Below are positions 7,294 through 9,353 of a DNA stretch of 9,353 nt, piece by piece. The stretch is taken from contig CAKTYF010000076.1 of assembly GCA_934631995.1 (NCBI GenBank), positions 1 through 9,353 on the forward strand, written 5' to 3'. The notes beneath the pieces are model-generated. The model had not been told where the DNA came from. It did not search any database and saw nothing but the letters and a program-made list of their open reading frames with translations. A program made the translations under genes and the position numbers. Origin of the DNA: an uncultured Eggerthellaceae bacterium. GTDB lineage: Bacteria > Actinomycetota > Coriobacteriia > Coriobacteriales > Eggerthellaceae. Position 1 is the first letter of the stretch. Each line of letters opens with the position of its first letter.

Positions 7294-7543
7294 TATTGTG
7301 TCTAGCAATACGTACGCGCGATGAACTTATCGCCAAATCCGCAGACTGGCTGCATTATGGATACGCAATTGCTGGAAGACCGCATTGGTCGAAGAAGCGA
7401 GAAATCCTGTTCGCCTCAAACGTATAACCCTTCGGGGTCTTCTCACTTGCCTTTTTTCAAGTGATGCGTTGTTCCGATCTGTGCGATACGTCCATAGCGC
7501 GTATGTTATTACTGGGCACAGCGAAAACAAACATCATTTTTGA
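7294..7543 (+). promoter_or_regulatory. Structured rpsT 5' leader (possible S20 autoregulatory element)
   Basis: Several stems can be drawn by eye. GCGAT/ATCGC pairs 7318-7322 with 7329-7333. ATCC-GCAG/CTGC-GGAT pairs within 7337-7361 with a bulge. GACC/GGTC pairs 7378-7381 with 7387-7390. ACCC-TTCG-GGGT forms 7427-7438. TCACTTG/CAAGTGA pairs 7443-7449 with 7458-7464. CTGTGC/GCACAG pairs 7479-7484 with 7516-7521 and encloses ATACG/CGTAT (7486-7490 with 7500-7504). GGAAGACC (7374-7381) can instead pair with GGTCTTCT (7436-7443; seven Watson-Crick pairs plus one G-U), which excludes the two small stems. No T run follows a stem, so control, if any, would be on translation. S20 is known to repress its own mRNA in E. 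coli; this sequence does not resemble that short leader as far as I recall. Confidence 0.45.
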
Positions 7544-7557
7544 AGAAAGGATTTCCC

Positions 7558-8064
7558 ATGGCAAACATCAAGAGCCAGAAGAAACGCATCATCACCAACG
7601 AAAAAGCTCATATGCGCAATCGCGCCGTTAAGTCCGAACTGAAGACCGCTGTTCGTCGCGTGCGCGATGCTGTGGCTGCCAAGGACGCCGCAGTTGCTTA
7701 CGAATCTGCACTGAAGGCATGCCGTCTGCTTGATAAGGCTGCTTCCAAGGGCGTTATCCACAAGAACCAGGCTGCTAACCGCAAGTCTGGCGTTATGGCT
7801 CTGGCTAACACCATCGTGACCGACGAAGTGCGCGCCGCTTACAAGCCCGCCCCCAAGAAGGAGCAGGCTGCTACCGGCAACAAGAAGGCTGCTGCTAAGG
7901 CTGCTCGCAAGGAAGCCATGGCTGCCGCATCTGCCGAGAAGGCAAAGCGCCGCGAAGCTCAGCTGAAGGCCGAGGCTAAGGCTGCAAAGAAGAAGGCAGA
8001 GGCCGAGAAGAAGGCTGCTGAAGAAGCCGCTCAGGCTGCTGCAGAGGAAGAAGCTACTGAATAA
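7558..8064 (+). CDS. rpsT: 30S ribosomal protein S20 with long Ala/Lys/Glu-rich C-terminal tail
   Basis: S20 binds 16S rRNA early in small-subunit assembly and sits at the base of the 30S body. Residues 1 to about 86 are a normal S20: MANIKSQKKR start, basic helices, and GVIHKNQAANRKS at 65-77. The usual protein ends near residue 87; this one has 168. The extra part (about 97-168) is almost only Ala, Lys, Glu and Arg. It is strongly basic to about 140 and acidic at the very end, and should form a long helix or coiled coil. Codon use (AAG, GCT, CTG) is the same in core and tail and fits high expression, so the tail is not a frameshift product. ATG 7558-7560 is preceded by GAAAGGA; an ATG 6 codons upstream would lie before that site. 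It is the only plus-strand gene and ends at a strong terminator. Confidence 0.97.
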   Translation: MANIKSQKKRIITNEKAHMRNRAVKSELKTAVRRVRDAVAAKDAAVAYESALKACRLLDKAASKGVIHKNQAANRKSGVMALANTIVTDEVRAAYKPAPKKEQAATGNKKAAAKAARKEAMAAASAEKAKRREAQLKAEAKAAKKKAEAEKKAAEEAAQAAAEEEATE

Positions 8065-8090
8065 GCATCTCTCCCTATCGGGCACTATCG

Positions 8091-8124
8091 AGAAGCCGCT
8101 CATCATGAGCGGCTTCTTTGTTTT
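8091..8124 (+). terminator. Strong intrinsic terminator of rpsT
   Basis: GAAGCCGCTCAT and ATGAGCGGCTTC are perfect inverted arms (8092-8103 and 8105-8116) with one base between them, extended by an A-T pair. In practice this is a stem of about 11 bp with a small loop. TTTGTTTT follows directly on the plus strand. Confidence 0.93.
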
Positions 8125-8160
8125 CCAGGAATCGAGAAAGCTGCAACATCGATAGGATGC

Positions 8161-8183
8161 CGCTCGCGCCCTACATGAGCGGT
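8161..8183. repeat. Decayed second copy of the terminator hairpin
   Basis: CCGCTC (8161-8166) and GAGCGG (8178-8183) repeat the core of the rpsT terminator, including the shared right half CATGAGCGG, but with a wider 11-base loop and no T run. ATCGAGAA occurs before both hairpins (8087-8094 and 8131-8138), which suggests a local duplication that has drifted. Confidence 0.4.
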
Positions 8184-8235
8184 GGTGCTGTGCTGAACGC
8201 TTCAACAGCAAATTCGAAACCCGCAGCGCCGCAAC

Positions 8236-8265
8236 AAAAAAGCGCTTTACCGAGAAAGCGCTTTT
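8236..8265 (-). terminator. Intrinsic terminator of holA overlapping its stop codon
   Basis: On the minus strand AAAAGCGCTTT (8255-8265) and AAAGCGCTTTT (8238-8248) pair around the loop CTCGGT, followed by more T. The 5' arm encodes the last holA residues (KAL) and the stop codon (8247-8249) spans loop and 3' arm. The plus-strand reading also ends in TTTT, so it may work in both directions as a backup for rpsT. Confidence 0.8.
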
Positions 8266-9221
8266 ACCACCCACAAACGAAATGCTTCATCGGGCTGGGC
8301 ACCCGATTTCATGGCTTGCTCCGTGTCGCGCAAAGCAATAAGCGCGCTTCTTAATTCGCCCGAAGAAAACTTGCGTGCATAGCGAGTATGGTTCTTGATT
8401 TTCCACGACTCCGCAGATGAATACCCCAATTCGGAAAGAAGAGCTGCTTGACCAGCACCGCGCGCTTCAAGGGACTTTACGCACATAAGCTCACGAAGAC
8501 GCTGCGCGCATTGCGGCACGAGTGCGTGCGGCGAAACACCACGCGCGGAATCAAGCCATTGCAGCGAAGCAAGCAAATTGCGATCGGAAAAAGGCTCGAG
8601 AAATTTCCAGGGTTTCGCGTCGGCGGTTGCTTCCGCATATTCTTTGACATCAGCTGCGGTAATGCGCTGCTTGTCAGCGCAAATAAGGGCAATCTTTTCA
8701 ACTTCGTTGTCAAGAAAGATGGTATCGGTACCTACATACTCAATAAGGAGCGCAGCGGCAGCATCATCCATAACCGCACCGTGCGCAGTAGCCATAGCGG
8801 CAACTTTTCGCTGCAACTCGCGCCCTTTTGGCAGCGTGCAATCGATAATAGCCGTTTTTCCCAAAGCAGAAATTGCCTTATAGAGTTTCGTATTTTTCGC
8901 AAGTTTCTCAAACGAGAGCGCCAAAACCGTTGTCTCGCTGGGTGATTTTGCATAATCGGTCAGGGCGTCTTGATCGGCTTTTCTTAACTTATGCCCGTTG
9001 CGCACCAGAACAAGACGGCGAGCCGCCATGAAGGGAATCGTCTCACATGCCGCAACGATATCTGCACCAGTGCACGTTTCGCCATCGAAATCATCGCAGT
9101 CGAAGGACAGGTCGTCTTCGCGTTCCATGCGCGCCTTCAAGCGGTCGAGCACTTCTGCGCGCTTAAGGTCGTCATCTCCTACCGCAAGATGAATCGGTAA
9201 TATGTTTGTTTCTTTTGCCAT
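8247..9221 (-). CDS. holA: DNA polymerase III delta subunit HolA
   Basis: The delta subunit opens the beta sliding clamp and, with delta-prime and tau/gamma subunits, loads it onto primed DNA during replication. The 324-residue length is normal. Visible family features are the N-terminal ILPIHLAVGDDDLKRAEVLDRL segment (seen as GDDDLKR), VLVRNGHKL in the AAA+-like first domain, and DNEVEKIALICADKQRIT in the second. The C-terminal collar domain has IKNHTRYARKFSSGELRSAL and a KSG stretch near the end. As usual for delta it has no Walker A motif. The ATG at 9219-9221 lies 9 bases after the comEC stop, and no clear Shine-Dalgarno is present apart from GGA at the comEC stop, so coupled translation is likely. 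The comEC-holA-rpsT order supports the call. Overall sequence divergence in this family is high, hence confidence below that for lepA. Confidence 0.92.
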   Translation of the reverse strand: MAKETNILPIHLAVGDDDLKRAEVLDRLKARMEREDDLSFDCDDFDGETCTGADIVAACETIPFMAARRLVLVRNGHKLRKADQDALTDYAKSPSETTVLALSFEKLAKNTKLYKAISALGKTAIIDCTLPKGRELQRKVAAMATAHGAVMDDAAAALLIEYVGTDTIFLDNEVEKIALICADKQRITAADVKEYAEATADAKPWKFLEPFSDRNLLASLQWLDSARGVSPHALVPQCAQRLRELMCVKSLEARGAGQAALLSELGYSSAESWKIKNHTRYARKFSSGELRSALIALRDTEQAMKSGAQPDEAFRLWVVKALSR

Positions 9222-9230
9222 GCTGCTATT

Positions 9231-9353
9231 TTATCCGCTTGTTGTCACCCGTATGCCTTCTTTCTCAAAGAAACAGGTAATTGTTCCTTGCTCATCGGTT
9301 CTTGCCGACACGACTTGATTCGCTTCAAGCAGCGAGAGAACCTCTGTATTAGG
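9231..9353 (-). CDS. comEC: C-terminal end of DNA uptake protein ComEC/Rec2 (partial)
   Basis: Only the last 40 codons are in the window; the rest lies beyond base 9353. The segment EVLSLLEANQVVSARTDEQG followed by TITCFFEKEGIRV matches the usual end of the ComEC metallo-beta-lactamase-like domain (pattern: S-x-E-V-L-x-x-L, then R-T-D-x-x-G-x-I, then a short strand). ComEC is the inner-membrane channel for single-stranded DNA uptake in natural transformation; its membrane part is not visible. The position directly upstream of holA is the common one for comEC and is half of the evidence. The stop codon is at 9231-9233. Whether the full gene is intact cannot be judged. Confidence 0.75.
   Translation of the reverse strand, partial: PNTEVLSLLEANQVVSARTDEQGTITCFFEKEGIRVTTSG

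Larger units (their letters stand above)
7180..7557. other. Gene-free divergent control region between lepA and rpsT
   Basis: This 378-base stretch has no recognisable protein gene. It holds the lepA promoter, the rpsT promoter, an inverted repeat TTGCTA (7278-7283) with TAGCAA (7303-7308) around the predicted rpsT start point, and a long rpsT leader of about 260 bases with several possible stems. A 47-codon ATG frame at 7321-7464 lacks a ribosome binding site and is not called. Confidence 0.7.
8065..8246. other. Convergent rpsT-holA intergenic region
   Basis: This 182-base gap between converging genes contains the rpsT terminator, a second partial copy of that hairpin at 8161-8183, an imperfect hairpin at 8187-8211 (TGCTGT/ACAGCA enclosing TGAA/TTCA) and most of the holA terminator. 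No coding sequence is supported. Confidence 0.7.

Noticed and set aside
7140..7308. 43-codon N-terminal extension of LepA
   Set aside because: It runs through the lepA promoter and its own Shine-Dalgarno, and LepA homology begins at the ATG at 7179.
7321..7464. 47-codon ATG frame in the rpsT leader (possible leader peptide)
   Set aside because: No Shine-Dalgarno, no recognisable peptide, and a run of this length without a stop is easily expected by chance. Its stop lies in the 7443-7464 hairpin, so ribosome profiling would be worth a glance.
7443..7464. TCACTTG-CCTTTTTT-CAAGTGA as an intrinsic terminator in the rpsT leader
   Set aside because: The T run is in the loop, not after the stem, on either strand.
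7534..8274. 246-codon minus-strand frame opposite rpsT, rich in Leu and Ser
   Set aside because: It is the complement of the Ala/Lys-rich S20 tail and runs through the rpsT promoter-proximal sequence and terminator; no ribosome binding site or family.
1..9353. Mobile element, phage, defence system or CRISPR array
   Set aside because: All long frames are housekeeping genes, with no transposase, integrase, long direct repeats or spacer arrays.

Overview
The window is a compact housekeeping segment of a bacterial chromosome, roughly half G+C. Seven complete protein genes and two genes cut by the edges are all recognisable. On the minus strand, in transcription order, they are comEC (3' end only), holA, lepA, dusB, hemW, hrcA, dnaJ and rsmE (3' end missing). 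rpsT alone lies on the plus strand. The set comEC-holA-rpsT-lepA-hemW-hrcA-dnaJ-rsmE matches the order known from Firmicutes. However, gpr, spoIIP, grpE, dnaK and prmA are missing, and dusB sits between lepA and hemW. With the hrcA-dnaJ-rsmE module (the 'dnaJ2' arrangement of Actinobacteria), moderate G+C and an Ala/Lys-rich tailed S20, I infer an actinobacterium, most likely a coriobacterium (Eggerthellaceae-like). This is an inference from gene content, not a database match.

Layout: 1-3159 holds rsmE, dnaJ and hrcA, which look like one operon. It starts from an extended -10 promoter near 3030 that is flanked and overlapped by two inverted repeats; no CIRCE element is seen. 3160-7179 holds hemW, dusB and lepA, read from a good promoter at 7222-7250. 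7180-7557 is a gene-free divergent control region. It has back-to-back -35 boxes for lepA and rpsT, followed by a long rpsT leader with several possible stems. 7558-8064 is rpsT, whose product is about twice the usual S20 length. 8065-8246 is a convergent intergenic region with terminators for rpsT and holA. 8247-9353 holds holA and the end of comEC.

The genes serve translation and RNA modification (S20, LepA/EF4, DusB, RsmE), protein folding and its control (HrcA, DnaJ), heme handling (HemW), DNA replication (HolA) and DNA uptake (ComEC). I see no mobile element, CRISPR array, tRNA or rRNA and no obvious novel multi-gene system. The most unusual things are the S20 tail, the rpsT leader and the hrcA control region.
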